Source of the DNA: Xenorhabdus hominickii
Lineage (GTDB): Bacteria; Pseudomonadota; Gammaproteobacteria; Enterobacterales; Enterobacteriaceae
Assembly (NCBI RefSeq): GCF_002632725.1
Contig: NZ_NJAI01000001.1
Coordinates: 1,275,341 to 1,327,712, forward strand
Length of the DNA: 52,372 nucleotides
Direction: 5' to 3'
Positions 45,242 through 52,372 of the stretch are shown here, one piece after another. Below the pieces are notes generated by a model, which was given only the letters and a program-made list of their open reading frames with translations, did not search any database and was not told the origin of the DNA. The position numbers were made by a program, and so were the translations under genes. Each line of letters opens with the position of its first letter. Position 1 is the first letter of the stretch.

Positions 45242-46138
45242 ATGGGCAAAGAGCGTGCTCTTACATTGGAATCCTTGCGGGTCATGGATGCAATAGACCG
45301 GCGGGGAAGTTTTGCAGCGGCAGCGGATGAATTAGGACGAGTGCCTTCCGCGCTGAGCTATACCATGCAGAAATTGGAAGAAGAGCTGGATGTGGTGTTG
45401 TTTGATCGCTCTGGTCATCGCACGAAATTTACCAATGTGGGACGGATGCTGCTGGAACGGGGAAGGTTATTGCTTGAAGCCGCAGATAAACTGACGTCGG
45501 ATGCAGAAGCACTTGCCCGTGGTTGGGAAACACACCTGACGATTGTGTGTGAAGCCTTGTTCCCGATTGAATCACTTTTTCCTCTGGTAGACAAATTGGC
45601 GAATAAATCGAATACCCAGCTTTCGTTAATGACCGAAGTGCTGGCCGGAGCGTGGGAGAGGCTGGAAACGGGATATGCTGATATTGTGATTGCACCAGAT
45701 CTTCATTTTAGGGCATCTTCGGAAGTTAACTCACGCGTACTTTATTCCATGAACAACGTCTATGTTGCCAGTGTGGATCATCCTATCCATCAAGAACCAG
45801 AGCCTTTGTCTGATGCGACGCGGGTGAAGTACCGCGGGATAGCGGTTGCGGATACTGCAAGGGAGCGCCCTGTGCTGACAGTTCAATTATTGGATAAACA
45901 GCCACGTCTGACGGTAAGTAAGTTAGAAGACAAACACCGGGCACTGTTGGCTGGGTTGGGAGTGGCAACCATGCCATATCCGATGGTAGAGCGGGATATT
46001 GCTGAAGGGCGTTTGCGTGTGGTTGGCTCGGAGTACAGTAATGAAAGCAACATTATCATGGCATGGCGGCGTGATAGCATGGGAGAAGCCAAATCTTGGT
46101 GCCTGCGTGAAATTCCCAAACTGTTTTTTAAAAAATAA
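45242..46138 (+). CDS. yhaJ: LysR-family transcriptional regulator YhaJ
   Basis: YhaJ is a LysR-type regulator. In E. coli it activates genes for breakdown of nitroaromatic compounds and affects virulence. The 298-residue protein has an N-terminal winged helix (about 4-63, LESLRVMDAIDRRGSFAAAADELGRVPSALSYTMQKLEEEL) and a substrate-binding domain from about 90. Length equals the E. coli protein. Divergent yhaK is the likely direct target. Confidence 0.93.
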   Translation: MGKERALTLESLRVMDAIDRRGSFAAAADELGRVPSALSYTMQKLEEELDVVLFDRSGHRTKFTNVGRMLLERGRLLLEAADKLTSDAEALARGWETHLTIVCEALFPIESLFPLVDKLANKSNTQLSLMTEVLAGAWERLETGYADIVIAPDLHFRASSEVNSRVLYSMNNVYVASVDHPIHQEPEPLSDATRVKYRGIAVADTARERPVLTVQLLDKQPRLTVSKLEDKHRALLAGLGVATMPYPMVERDIAEGRLRVVGSEYSNESNIIMAWRRDSMGEAKSWCLREIPKLFFKK

Positions 46139-46154
46139 GCTAGCCGATGATGAT

Positions 46155-46195
46155 AAAAATCCCCTGATTGAGAATGAACAGTCAGGGGATTTTTT
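46155..46195. terminator. Bidirectional terminator yhaJ / yqjF
   Basis: AAAAATCCCCTGA / TCAGGGGATTTTT has a long stem flanked by an A-run and a T-run, so it works on both strands between convergent yhaJ and yqjF. Confidence 0.9.
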
Positions 46196-46241
46196 GTATT
46201 TACTTGAGATATTTCAGGTTAAAACCCATCAATAAGATAAA

Positions 46242-46637
46242 TTACCAAGCTTTCTTCAAGACACGATCAATACTGTATTTTCCGGGCCCCATCATAGCCA
46301 GCATCAAATAGCCTGCGCCGATAGCAAAGTTTTTCAGGAACATAGTCTGGTTCATGTCATTTGAAAAATCATTGTGGAACAGAATTGCTGTCAAAATACA
46401 GAAAATGAATGTAAATACTGCTGTGGTACGGGTCAGCAGGCCGAACATCACGGCAAGGCCACCACCGAGTTCCAGTAAGATAGTCAGTGGCAATAAAATT
46501 CCTGGCACCTTCATGGCTTCCATAAATTCCTGCGTTCCCGCATAAGCGCTACCCAACTTTCCATATCCTGCGATGATGAAAAGAACCGATATTAAAATAC
46601 GGGCGATCAACAGGCCACTATCTTCAAATTTTTTCAT
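46242..46637 (-). CDS. yqjF: DoxX family membrane protein YqjF
   Basis: YqjF is a four-helix inner-membrane protein of the DoxX family, possibly tied to quinone or thiol redox processes. Its function is not settled. Its 131 residues include LLIARILISVLFIIAGYGKL, LLELGGGLAVMFGL and FLKNFAIGAGYLML. The start at 46637 has GGAG seven bases upstream. A start four codons earlier is less likely. It lies near the yqj cluster but has its own leader. Confidence 0.92.
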   Translation of the reverse strand: MKKFEDSGLLIARILISVLFIIAGYGKLGSAYAGTQEFMEAMKVPGILLPLTILLELGGGLAVMFGLLTRTTAVFTFIFCILTAILFHNDFSNDMNQTMFLKNFAIGAGYLMLAMMGPGKYSIDRVLKKAW

Positions 46638-46839
46638 GATTGTCTCCAATAATACCGTGGGTAACGATAAATAAGTTGTCTGTATCGATTAAAATGACCA
46701 ATAAATGGACAAAAAAGCACAATTTGTTAATCATTAGTTGATGGCGGTATTCTAAGGAGAGGTGTTATTTGTTGATAGTAAGGAATATTAACAATTTCAT
46801 GCAGTTTTTTTGAAGGAATTACCAAGTAAAGGTAAACTA

Positions 46840-47148
46840 CTACTCATGTAGTGTATTTCGCACGGTTTGCACGATCCCTAATATGCTAATAATACGGCGT
46901 GACCAGCGAAAAAATTTGGTTGGATGACGTAGAGCATAAAGCAGGGCAATGCCAGAACCAATGACAGCATAGGGTTTGAAGGTCAGTAAGGTCTGCCAGC
47001 CTTTATCATAAGGTTGTGTGATTTCAAGCCAGTGCTGGCTGCAGGCAGAGAGTGATTGGCGTTGTTGTTGGATCTCTTGTAACAGTTGCTGTTTTCGCAA
47101 TTTGAGTTGCTGACCCCGTGAACTATTCATATCCTGTGAATTAGTCAT
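46840..47148 (-). CDS. yqjK: YqjK-like small protein
   Basis: YqjK is a small helical protein of unknown role, always found with YqjD and YqjE. Its 102 residues have a basic coiled coil (about 10-40, rich in Gln and Lys: LKLRKQQLLQEIQQQRQSL) and a hydrophobic segment near 65-78 that may touch the membrane. The start at 47148 overlaps the yqjE end by eight bases, with AGGATG upstream, so translation is likely coupled. Confidence 0.88.
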   Translation of the reverse strand: MTNSQDMNSSRGQQLKLRKQQLLQEIQQQRQSLSACSQHWLEITQPYDKGWQTLLTFKPYAVIGSGIALLYALRHPTKFFRWSRRIISILGIVQTVRNTLHE

Positions 47149-47542
47149 GATGGTCATCCTTCAGCATTTTGCTATCAACACTCAATTGTTCTCGGGTTGC
47201 ATGAAGAAAAGTCAGCTTTCGTGCTTTTTTGAGTGTCCATATTGCACCAAAAGCGGCGAGAATCAGTAGTGTTCCGGCAGTAATGGCCATTGCCGTAATT
47301 CGGTAGACTGGGTCGACAGCCAAAAATATCAATATCAACAGGCACATCAGGCCAAAGCCTGCGAATAACATGGTGAACCCTACCATCAGCAATAGTTGTA
47401 CCAGTATGGTTGCACCTTCCTCCAACTCAACAGCAACAAGTTGAAGACGGGTTTCAACCATGCGAACAACAATTGCTGTTACTCGCCGTAAAGTATCAAA
47501 GAGCCCTTTGCCAGGGCCTTGTGAGTGAGGTGTTTGGGTCAT
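47141..47542 (-). CDS. yqjE: Phage holin-like inner membrane protein YqjE
   Basis: YqjE is an inner-membrane protein of the holin superfamily III type (DUF1469). Its 133 residues contain two long hydrophobic segments (about 48-75 and 82-105) after an amphipathic N-terminus. It lies two bases after yqjD. In E. coli yqjDE are stationary-phase genes. A role as partner of membrane-bound YqjD is inferred from the operon. Confidence 0.92.
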   Translation of the reverse strand: MTQTPHSQGPGKGLFDTLRRVTAIVVRMVETRLQLVAVELEEGATILVQLLLMVGFTMLFAGFGLMCLLILIFLAVDPVYRITAMAITAGTLLILAAFGAIWTLKKARKLTFLHATREQLSVDSKMLKDDHHD

Positions 47543-47543
47543 C

Positions 47544-47849
47544 TTAGCGCCTTGAAAGCAGCACGCCCAATACTACGCCGACAGCAGCGCCAATACCTAC
47601 ACCAGTCCATGGATTGTCACGGACATAATTATCTGCACGACCTGCAATTTCTTTAGTTTGATCAATCAGTTTATCGTTAACATCACTGAGTGTAGCACGT
47701 GCATCTTTTAGTGTGCGTTCTGCTTTACTGCGCAGTTTTTCCAGTTCAGCTTTTGATTTTTCACCGGAGTTATTGAGAACTTCTTCCAGAGTATCCGCAA
47801 TGGATTGTAACTCAGCACGTAAATCTTCAGAGTTTTGTTTCTGTGGCAT
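47544..47849 (-). CDS. yqjD: Membrane-anchored ribosome-binding protein YqjD (ElaB family)
   Basis: YqjD is a tail-anchored inner-membrane protein. In E. coli it binds ribosomes in stationary phase and helps silence translation. The protein has 101 residues: a long amphipathic helix (about 7-75, DUF883) followed by the C-terminal anchor GVGIGAAVGVVLGVLLSRR. It is the first gene of yqjDEK. Confidence 0.94.
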   Translation of the reverse strand: MPQKQNSEDLRAELQSIADTLEEVLNNSGEKSKAELEKLRSKAERTLKDARATLSDVNDKLIDQTKEIAGRADNYVRDNPWTGVGIGAAVGVVLGVLLSRR

Positions 47850-48026
47850 TACCTATCTCCTGAAATATACGGTGGATGAATCTCTACCATAGTCGCTTTT
47901 GTGAGGAGTTAAAAGGTTGAGTAGATGAAAAATTGTCATACTATGTGCCGAATTAATCTTAAATACTGTTTAATATGGATGGGTAATACAGTAATAGGTA
48001 AGGTAAAACAGGTAGGGAGAGTGATG

Positions 48027-48059
48027 CCCTGTGGTATGTTTTTCAGCAATACCACAGGG
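48027..48059. terminator. Stem-loop after yqjA
   Basis: CCCTGTGGTAT / ATACCACAGGG-like arms (48027-48059) give a strong hairpin 28 bases beyond the yqjA stop. There is no T-run downstream on the minus strand. It could be a terminator or an mRNA 3'-end block. Confidence 0.6.
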
Positions 48060-48086
48060 AAAAAGCAGAATAACGTAATCGGATGG

Positions 48087-48752
48087 CTATAGAGAATTAT
48101 TGGCGCGTTTTTTGCGCCAAATGACCGTCAAGCTGCCTATTAAGCCGATAATTAACAGACCCAGTGGTAACAGCATTAAGAAATTCATCAGATATTCTTC
48201 GTACTGGCGGAAAAAAGGACTTTTACCGAGCGCATAGCCCAACGTTGTCAGGATAATCACCCACAAGAATCCACTGAGCCAATTGAATAGTTGAAAACGT
48301 CCATTATTCAGCCCGGCCAACCCGGCCAGTGTTGGTAATAATGTTCTGATAAAAGCAAGGAAACGGCCTATCAATAAGGCAGATAAACCATGACGATGGA
48401 ATAAGTTATGTGCGCGCTGATGATAATGTTCGGGAAGGTGCGATAGCCAGCCCTGAACTAATTTAGTATTACCAAGCCACCGTCCCTGAAGATATCCAAC
48501 CCAGCACCCAAGGCTGGCCCCAGCGGTAAGAATGGCTAAAGTTATCGGAAAACTCATGGCATCTTTTGCGATCAGGACGCCAACTAATATCAATAGACTA
48601 TCGCCCGGTAAAAATGCGGCAGGCAATATCCCATTTTCTAAAAACAGGATAGTAAATAGTAGGATGTAAATCGCCCATACTAATGAGGGGTTAGCGAGTG
48701 TTTCGTAATCTTGGTGCCAAAGTGCATAAATAAGGTCTGTTACAATTTCCAT
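48087..48752 (-). CDS. yqjA: DedA family membrane protein YqjA
   Basis: YqjA is a DedA-family inner-membrane protein, proposed to be a proton-dependent transporter needed for envelope homeostasis and alkaline pH tolerance. Its 221 residues keep the residues essential in E. coli, Glu39 and Asp51 ([16 protein letters not shown]) and the paired arginines of [12 protein letters not shown]. The start at 48752 has AGGAAC upstream. It is separate from the yqjDEK operon. Confidence 0.95.
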   Translation of the reverse strand: MEIVTDLIYALWHQDYETLANPSLVWAIYILLFTILFLENGILPAAFLPGDSLLILVGVLIAKDAMSFPITLAILTAGASLGCWVGYLQGRWLGNTKLVQGWLSHLPEHYHQRAHNLFHRHGLSALLIGRFLAFIRTLLPTLAGLAGLNNGRFQLFNWLSGFLWVIILTTLGYALGKSPFFRQYEEYLMNFLMLLPLGLLIIGLIGSLTVIWRKKRANNSL

Positions 48753-49161
48753 CAAATGTTCCTAAAACGCGGGTTAAGGATTGCATCTTGCTTTTATGGT
48801 GCATTTATGGTGATTTTCTATTCGGTGCTTTGAAATACAAAGCATTAAATACCGATGTCATGAAATGCTCTCGAAATCCCTTCAAGATGGCATAAAGATT
48901 GACTGTAACACTTTAACAAAATCAGCAGGTACGAGACAGAAAATTTTGGTGAAGAATTGGACTCTTAGTTTTGAATGAATAGATTTTTTAGTTCGGTATC
49001 ATTAGAATACAGTCACAGTGTGGGATAAAAAAATAAGACACCAGTGACATAGATAACGATATGACTGGTGTAACAAAATTGCAAATTAGAAAAGGGCATA
49101 GGTGGTTATGAGGTTTTCTTATCACTGCTTCATGTTGAAATTGTTATGAATAATGACTTTG
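48753..49161. other. Intergenic region between the core chromosome and the accessory segment
   Basis: The 409 bp mark the change from conserved synteny to accessory genes. In E. coli exuR/exuT/uxaCA lie beyond yqjA, and none are here. The only clear signal is the terminator at 49024-49071. Confidence 0.5.
49024..49071 (-). terminator. Rho-independent terminator of the dioxygenase-exporter operon
   Basis: ACACCAGT / ACTGGTGT (49038-49045, 49064-49071) is followed on the minus strand by CTTATTTTTTTATC. It lies about 90 bases after the exporter stop. Confidence 0.85.
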
Positions 49162-49776
49162 TTATATTAATTGTGAAAGCATCAGCCATAAACCAAGCAT
49201 GGCAAGTACTATACCTATAAACATATTTATAGCTTTTTGTTTATTCAATAAACTTACTCTTAACCTATTGCTGGACAAAAAGTAAGCAACAAAAATAAAC
49301 CATATTAAATGGGAAAAAGACATAAATAATCCATACAAAATTTGTATATATAATGGAGTGGAAAAACTTACAACTTGTGTGTAAACACTAAGGACAAATA
49401 AGGTCGTTTTGGGATTTAATGCATTAGTAAAAAAACCATTCTTGAAAGAAGAAAAATTACCTATAACGTCTAATTTTTCGCTATTGTTAAAAGAAATATT
49501 TTTACTTATAAAAGTTTTATAACCTATATATATTAGATAGAATGCACCAATCGTTCTTATTGCAATGAAAAGGCTGGGGGTTTGACTTATTAATATTCCG
49601 ATGCCAACAAGAGTATAAAAAACATGAACTAAGACTCCTATAGAAATTCCTAATGATGAGTAAACGCCTGATTTACGGCCATAAATCAGACTATTTCTTG
49701 TTATCATAGCAAAATCAGCCCCTGGGCTAATGACTGCTAAAAGAGTTATTGTTGCAACAGCCAATAGTTCAATCAT
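49162..49776 (-). CDS. LysE/RhtB family amino acid exporter
   Basis: This 204-residue inner-membrane protein belongs to the LysE/RhtB exporter family, which expels amino acids and analogues. It has about six hydrophobic segments, the family start ITLLAVISPGADFAMITRNSLIYGRKSGVYSSLGISIG and GAFYLIYIGYKTF. It starts 10 bp after the dioxygenase gene with AAGAG as ribosome binding site, so the two form an operon. The codon use is AT-rich compared with the core genes. The likely job is to export the hydroxylated amino acid made by its neighbour (inference). Confidence 0.88.
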   Translation of the reverse strand: MIELLAVATITLLAVISPGADFAMITRNSLIYGRKSGVYSSLGISIGVLVHVFYTLVGIGILISQTPSLFIAIRTIGAFYLIYIGYKTFISKNISFNNSEKLDVIGNFSSFKNGFFTNALNPKTTLFVLSVYTQVVSFSTPLYIQILYGLFMSFSHLIWFIFVAYFLSSNRLRVSLLNKQKAINMFIGIVLAMLGLWLMLSQLI

Positions 49777-49786
49777 TTTATTACTC

Positions 49787-50560
49787 TTATTTTTTTCTGA
49801 AAGTTATAACAAGCATATCTCTTATTGCTTTTTTCTCTCTATCTTTTCTAAATATAGGGCTAACTCCATGAAATAGTTCTTTATCATTTAATATTACCAT
49901 TTCAAAAGTATTTTTCATGGTGAATGAGATTAATTTATTTTGGTTTTTATCATAAATAGTACTTCCCCCGCCAATGCAATTATTTCTGGTTATGCAAATC
50001 ATGATAACATAATCTACACCATCTCTATGTATTCCTTCAGGAGTTGGTTTTCCTATTTGATTATCTGTTGATTCAATTCTAAATTGATGAGTTTCTATAT
50101 GCCAATTTCCTACTGGTGATAACTCTGTGAATAAATCATGTGATAAATAGAATATGCTTTCCATTATTTCACCTTTAATTATTTCATTCGCTATTGGTTC
50201 ATAATGCCTAGCTATATTACCATTTAGATTATTATAGTATTTTGTCTGGAAGTGAGGCTGATGATCTTCTAGTTCCACTCTTCCTGAAGTGACGTCTGAA
50301 CTTAACGTTGCATATCTTCGTTTCCTATATTTACCTCCATCTCCCATATACTGGTCAGCTTCTAATTCATTCCAGCTGTTTATAAAATTTTTGATTTCAA
50401 TCGTTTTTTTATTTGCATTTTTTCTTATTAGCTCTAGTGAATGTTCTGGATTTAAGTAAACAAAGTGTTTGTCTTTTATTTGTTCTATGATAAATTTTTT
50501 AATATCGTCACTAGTAGCTTTTTGATAGAAAAGGTGATTGTTAATCATATTGTTAAACAT
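49787..50560 (-). CDS. 2-oxoglutarate/Fe(II)-dependent dioxygenase (free amino acid hydroxylase-like)
   Basis: This protein of up to 257 residues looks like the 2OG-Fe dioxygenase family that includes L-isoleucine 4-hydroxylase. Such enzymes hydroxylate free amino acids, turning 2-oxoglutarate and O2 into succinate and CO2. The iron ligands are His178 and Asp180 (GIHRDG) and His231 (ELFHGVSP), and Arg247 (IRDMLVITF) would bind 2-oxoglutarate. The N-terminal 90 residues are variable. Substrate is unknown. It is strongly AT-rich, with no signal peptide. The start at 50560 has GGAA upstream, and an ATG four codons later is an alternative. Confidence 0.8.
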   Translation of the reverse strand: MFNNMINNHLFYQKATSDDIKKFIIEQIKDKHFVYLNPEHSLELIRKNANKKTIEIKNFINSWNELEADQYMGDGGKYRKRRYATLSSDVTSGRVELEDHQPHFQTKYYNNLNGNIARHYEPIANEIIKGEIMESIFYLSHDLFTELSPVGNWHIETHQFRIESTDNQIGKPTPEGIHRDGVDYVIMICITRNNCIGGGSTIYDKNQNKLISFTMKNTFEMVILNDKELFHGVSPIFRKDREKKAIRDMLVITFRKK

Positions 50561-50820
50561 AATGATTCCATTTTTTATATGTGGGATTTTATATTTTGTT
50601 CGGTTTTTTTATTTATAAATGATAAATTTTATTTTTGCAAGATAAATGATTTTTTGTGATGGTGATGTTAGATTTGAAATAGTAACTTATAAAATAATTA
50701 TATTTTATTATGGTGACTGTTGTTTATAATTTTTTTGTAAATAAAAGTTGGGGGTAATAAATCAATAAAGCCAACAAAATTATTCTCAATGTGTAATTAT
50801 TGGCTTTTAATCCAATTTTT
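50561..50820. promoter_or_regulatory. Upstream region of the dioxygenase gene with an inverted repeat
   Basis: The 260 bp are very AT-rich and must hold the operon promoter on the minus strand. An inverted repeat AAAGCCAA / TTGGCTTT (50767-50774, 50800-50807), with further pairing AAATTA / TAATTA inside it, lies close to the IS1 remnant. It may be a terminator of a lost gene. Confidence 0.45.
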
Positions 50821-50849
50821 GCTATGATCTCGAAGGGTTGTAATAATGT

Positions 50850-51250
50850 TTTTCAATATATGCGCCAATCAACTTTTCGTGGATTTCTATCTAACGTGAG
50901 TAACAAATTTTTTATTGATAATTACTTAATATGAATGCGCAGATTGAAATTATGCCGCTCGATGCGTTGGGTAAAAATTTTTCCTACTAAATATTTTTCA
51001 AGCTCAACTTCTCTGGTGTAGCTCCCCGGTCATCGGTTGTTATGAAACGAATGCTAAAAGGGGTCAGTAAGTCGAGCAATTTGCGGTAGGTTGCACCGGT
51101 TAGCGGACCGAATTGTTCTATTATCTGTTTTTTATATCAAACACATATAAAAGAAAATGACGTTGTTTTTTGTTACCAACAAAAGACCATAGTTCATTCA
51201 ATTCACAGATGAGAGTGACGTTTTCGTAAACAAGCTGTCTCTTTGTTACT
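50850..51250 (-). pseudogene. insB: insB remnant of the decayed IS1-family element
   Basis: Fragments of the IS1 transposase catalytic domain lie in different frames: LWSFVGNKKQRHFLLYVF, then FGPLTGATYRKLLDLLTPFSIRFITTDD, then GKIFTQRIERHNFNLRIHIK, and EIHEKLIGAYIEKHYYN-like text at the end. Stops and frameshifts separate them. Boundaries are approximate. Confidence 0.8.
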
Positions 51251-51401
51251 TGTTTTGGCAAGAGTTTTTTAGAGCGCGTATTACCGTGTTGATACCGACA
51301 CTTAAAACATGGCCAGTGTCTCTCACACCAGAGGCACTCATTGCTATACCAACAATTTTCTCTTTCATGTCAGGTTTATGACCACATTGTAACGATAGTT
51401 A

Positions 51402-51514
51402 AGTTAAAAGGTTTTCCGGTAATCCTTGCAATAATAGCGAAAGAGGCTTGCTTTACCTGTCCCATGTTTATGTACAGGTTCGGTTTGACCGCAATATCGG
51501 CAAACAACTTCCAT
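51402..51514 (-). pseudogene. insA: insA remnant of the decayed IS1-family element
   Basis: The start ATG at 51514 opens a short frame with the first CxxC of the zinc finger. The second CxxC has become CKDY, and a stop follows at about residue 37. The helix-turn-helix part continues in another frame (about 51250-51390). It is therefore frameshifted and inactive. Confidence 0.8.
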
Positions 51515-51584
51515 CGTGACAGTTATATTAGGGTTCTACTAAAAAAAGCACAAAAATATCAAATTAACGCTTTAGAGTCATGGC

Positions 51585-51902
51585 CGAGTTTTTCATAAAA
51601 AGTATATTTTTGTCATATTGATAATGATAAATAATGCTGCGTAATTTATAAGTTAGGTGAATAAATTTAATTATCTGGGTATAAAAAATACTGAAATTAT
51701 ATTATGAAACTTAATTCGATATGGTGTGTGTTATATGATAATTGTCGTTTTGATCACATAAATGTAAGTGACTTGTTATCTAGAGTTGTATTTTTTGTGT
51801 ATTGTAGCTAATTATTATTTATAGTTATCCCCATTTTTTGTGCTGGGAAAGTAAACACAAAACACTAGGCTTATAGAGCCAAAAATATTAAATGGACAGA
51901 CT
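51585..51902. promoter_or_regulatory. sstT upstream region
   Basis: The 318 bp are AT-rich and should hold the sstT promoter. TGTCGTTTTGATCACA (51743-51758) matches the CRP consensus half-sites at eight of ten bases and is a weak candidate. I see no gene. Confidence 0.4.
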
Positions 51903-52145
51903 ATGGCAATACAACAAAAAGGCTTCTTGCAATATATTATGCGCGGAAGTTTAGTTGCACAAATATCAATAGGTTTAATTGCAGGAATATTATTGGCATG
52001 GTTGGCACCATCTGTTGCGAAGTCGGCTGGTATATTAGGAACACTTTTTATTGGTGCTTTGAAAGCGGCAGCGCCTGTATTAGTATGGGTGTTAGTCATG
52101 TCTTCAATTGCTAACCATAAAGCAAGACAAAAAAGCAGTGTTCTC
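51903..52145 (+). pseudogene. sstT: Serine/threonine:sodium symporter SstT, cut by an IS1-family insertion
   Basis: The first 81 codons match SstT, an inner-membrane sodium-driven importer of serine and threonine of about 410 residues. [23 protein letters not shown] and [27 protein letters not shown] cover the first two membrane helices. Homology stops at 52145, exactly where the IS end begins. Six more codons (GHVLNS) are read from the IS before its TAG at 52164-52166. The remaining four fifths of the gene is not in the window. The fragment cannot transport. Confidence 0.88.
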
Positions 52146-52372
52146 GGTCATGTATTAAATAGTTAGATTGAATATCAAAAATAGTACTCACGCTCAATAA
52201 AAGTTCCTATCACCTTATCGTGCATTTCTTCGGATTTTGAATAACTGATAGTTTTTCTATTCAGTCTTTTTATTCGAGTACGCTGAGTTAAATTCGTTCT
52301 CTCTATACGCTGAGTAAACGTCTTTCCAGTCAGGTGATCTTCCTCGGGAAGGTTATCATAAACAACATAATC
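52146..52372 (-). mobile_element. IS1-family insertion sequence, partial (insB-side end)
   Basis: The element begins at 52146 with the terminal repeat GGTCATG..., whose first 21 bp are the exact reverse complement of 79-99 at the other window edge. It runs off the right edge. The first bases resemble the GGTGATG tip of IS1. The 9 bases before it, AGTGTTCTC (52137-52145), are the predicted target duplication, which should reappear beyond the far end, followed by the rest of sstT. Confidence 0.88.
52175..52372 (-). CDS. insB: IS1-family transposase InsB, C-terminal part (cut by window edge)
   Basis: The minus strand is open from the edge to TGA at 52177-52175, giving 65 residues. GKTFTQRIERTNLTQRTRIK contains the glutamate of the DDE catalytic triad, and MHDKVIGTFIEREYYF is the normal IS1-type C-terminus. 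The frame is intact over its visible length, so this copy is recent compared with the decayed one at 50821-51584. Confidence 0.9.
   Translation of the reverse strand, partial: DYVVYDNLPEEDHLTGKTFTQRIERTNLTQRTRIKRLNRKTISYSKSEEMHDKVIGTFIEREYYF

Larger units (their letters stand above)
50821..51584 (-). mobile_element. Decayed IS1-family element, complete length, non-functional
   Basis: The minus strand reads as broken IS1 genes: an InsA-like start MEVVCRYCGQTEPVHKHG (from 51514), the helix-turn-helix stretch VGIAMSASGVRD...VLSVGINTVIRALKN, then InsB-like ELNELWSFVGNKKQ, FGPLTGATYRKLLDLLTPF and KIFTQRIERHNFNLR. Frameshifts and stops interrupt all parts. The ends at 50821-50837 and 51568-51584 are imperfect inverted repeats (about 12 of 17 bases). 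The length of 764 bp is close to IS1 (768). Flanks CCAATTTTT (50812-50820) and CGAGTTTTT (51585-51593) may be an eroded 9-bp target duplication. Confidence 0.88.

Noticed and set aside
50821..51584. 51341-51598 as a small protein gene
   Set aside because: The frame is antisense to the decayed IS1 insA and has no support of its own.

Overview
The window is a stretch of gammaproteobacterial core chromosome. The proteins read like Enterobacterales orthologues, but the DNA is AT-rich between genes and carries ERIC repeats. Protein character, base composition and gene content point to Morganellaceae, most likely Xenorhabdus (Photorhabdus is the main alternative). This placement comes from reading the sequence, not from a database search. 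No tRNA, rRNA operon, prophage or CRISPR array was seen.

Layout, left to right. 1-99 is the end of an IS1-family element, and 100-600 is non-coding with an orphan terminator. A polysaccharide-lyase-like gene and a D-2-hydroxyacid dehydrogenase follow, then darP, pmbA, rnk and a periplasmic broad-spectrum racemase (2.7-6.6 kb). From 7.1 to 15.3 kb the minus strand holds yrbG-kdsD-kdsC-lptC-lptA-lptB-rpoN-hpf-ptsN-rapZ-ptsO, covering Kdo supply, LPS export, sigma-54 and the nitrogen PTS. Divergent from it on the plus strand is mlaFEDCB-ibaG-murA (15.5-20.3 kb): outer-membrane lipid asymmetry, then the first committed step of peptidoglycan synthesis. degS and degQ follow with an ERIC element between them, then zapG, zapE, rplM-rpsI and sspA-sspB. 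Next come a small exported protein of unknown function, gltBD, arcB with the convergent sRNA arcZ, and elbB-mtgA. The minus-strand group lpoA-yraN-diaA-dolP faces rsmI, which is followed by the RNase P RNA gene. The core ends with yhaK/yhaJ and yqjF, yqjK-yqjE-yqjD and yqjA.

The right end (48.8-52.4 kb) is accessory. It holds an AT-rich two-gene operon of a 2-oxoglutarate/Fe(II) dioxygenase and a LysE-type exporter, a decayed IS1-family element with recognisable terminal repeats, and an sstT gene cut after 81 codons by a second IS1-family element that runs off the window. The last 21 bp of that element and of the one at the left edge are exact reverse complements, and both lie in the same orientation. 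The window is therefore bounded by two copies of the same IS family. This could mark real insertions or contig edges.

Most of the window is ordinary and well conserved: envelope biogenesis (lpt, kds, mla, murA, mtgA, lpoA, dolP), envelope proteolysis, nitrogen and redox control (rpoN, ptsN/ptsO, gltBD, arcB/arcZ) and translation. The least-described material is the dioxygenase-exporter pair, the lyase-like protein without a signal peptide, the IS1 scars, and several structured non-coding stretches, notably a strong hairpin in the rnk leader and the overlap of the arcZ terminator with the arcB stop codon.
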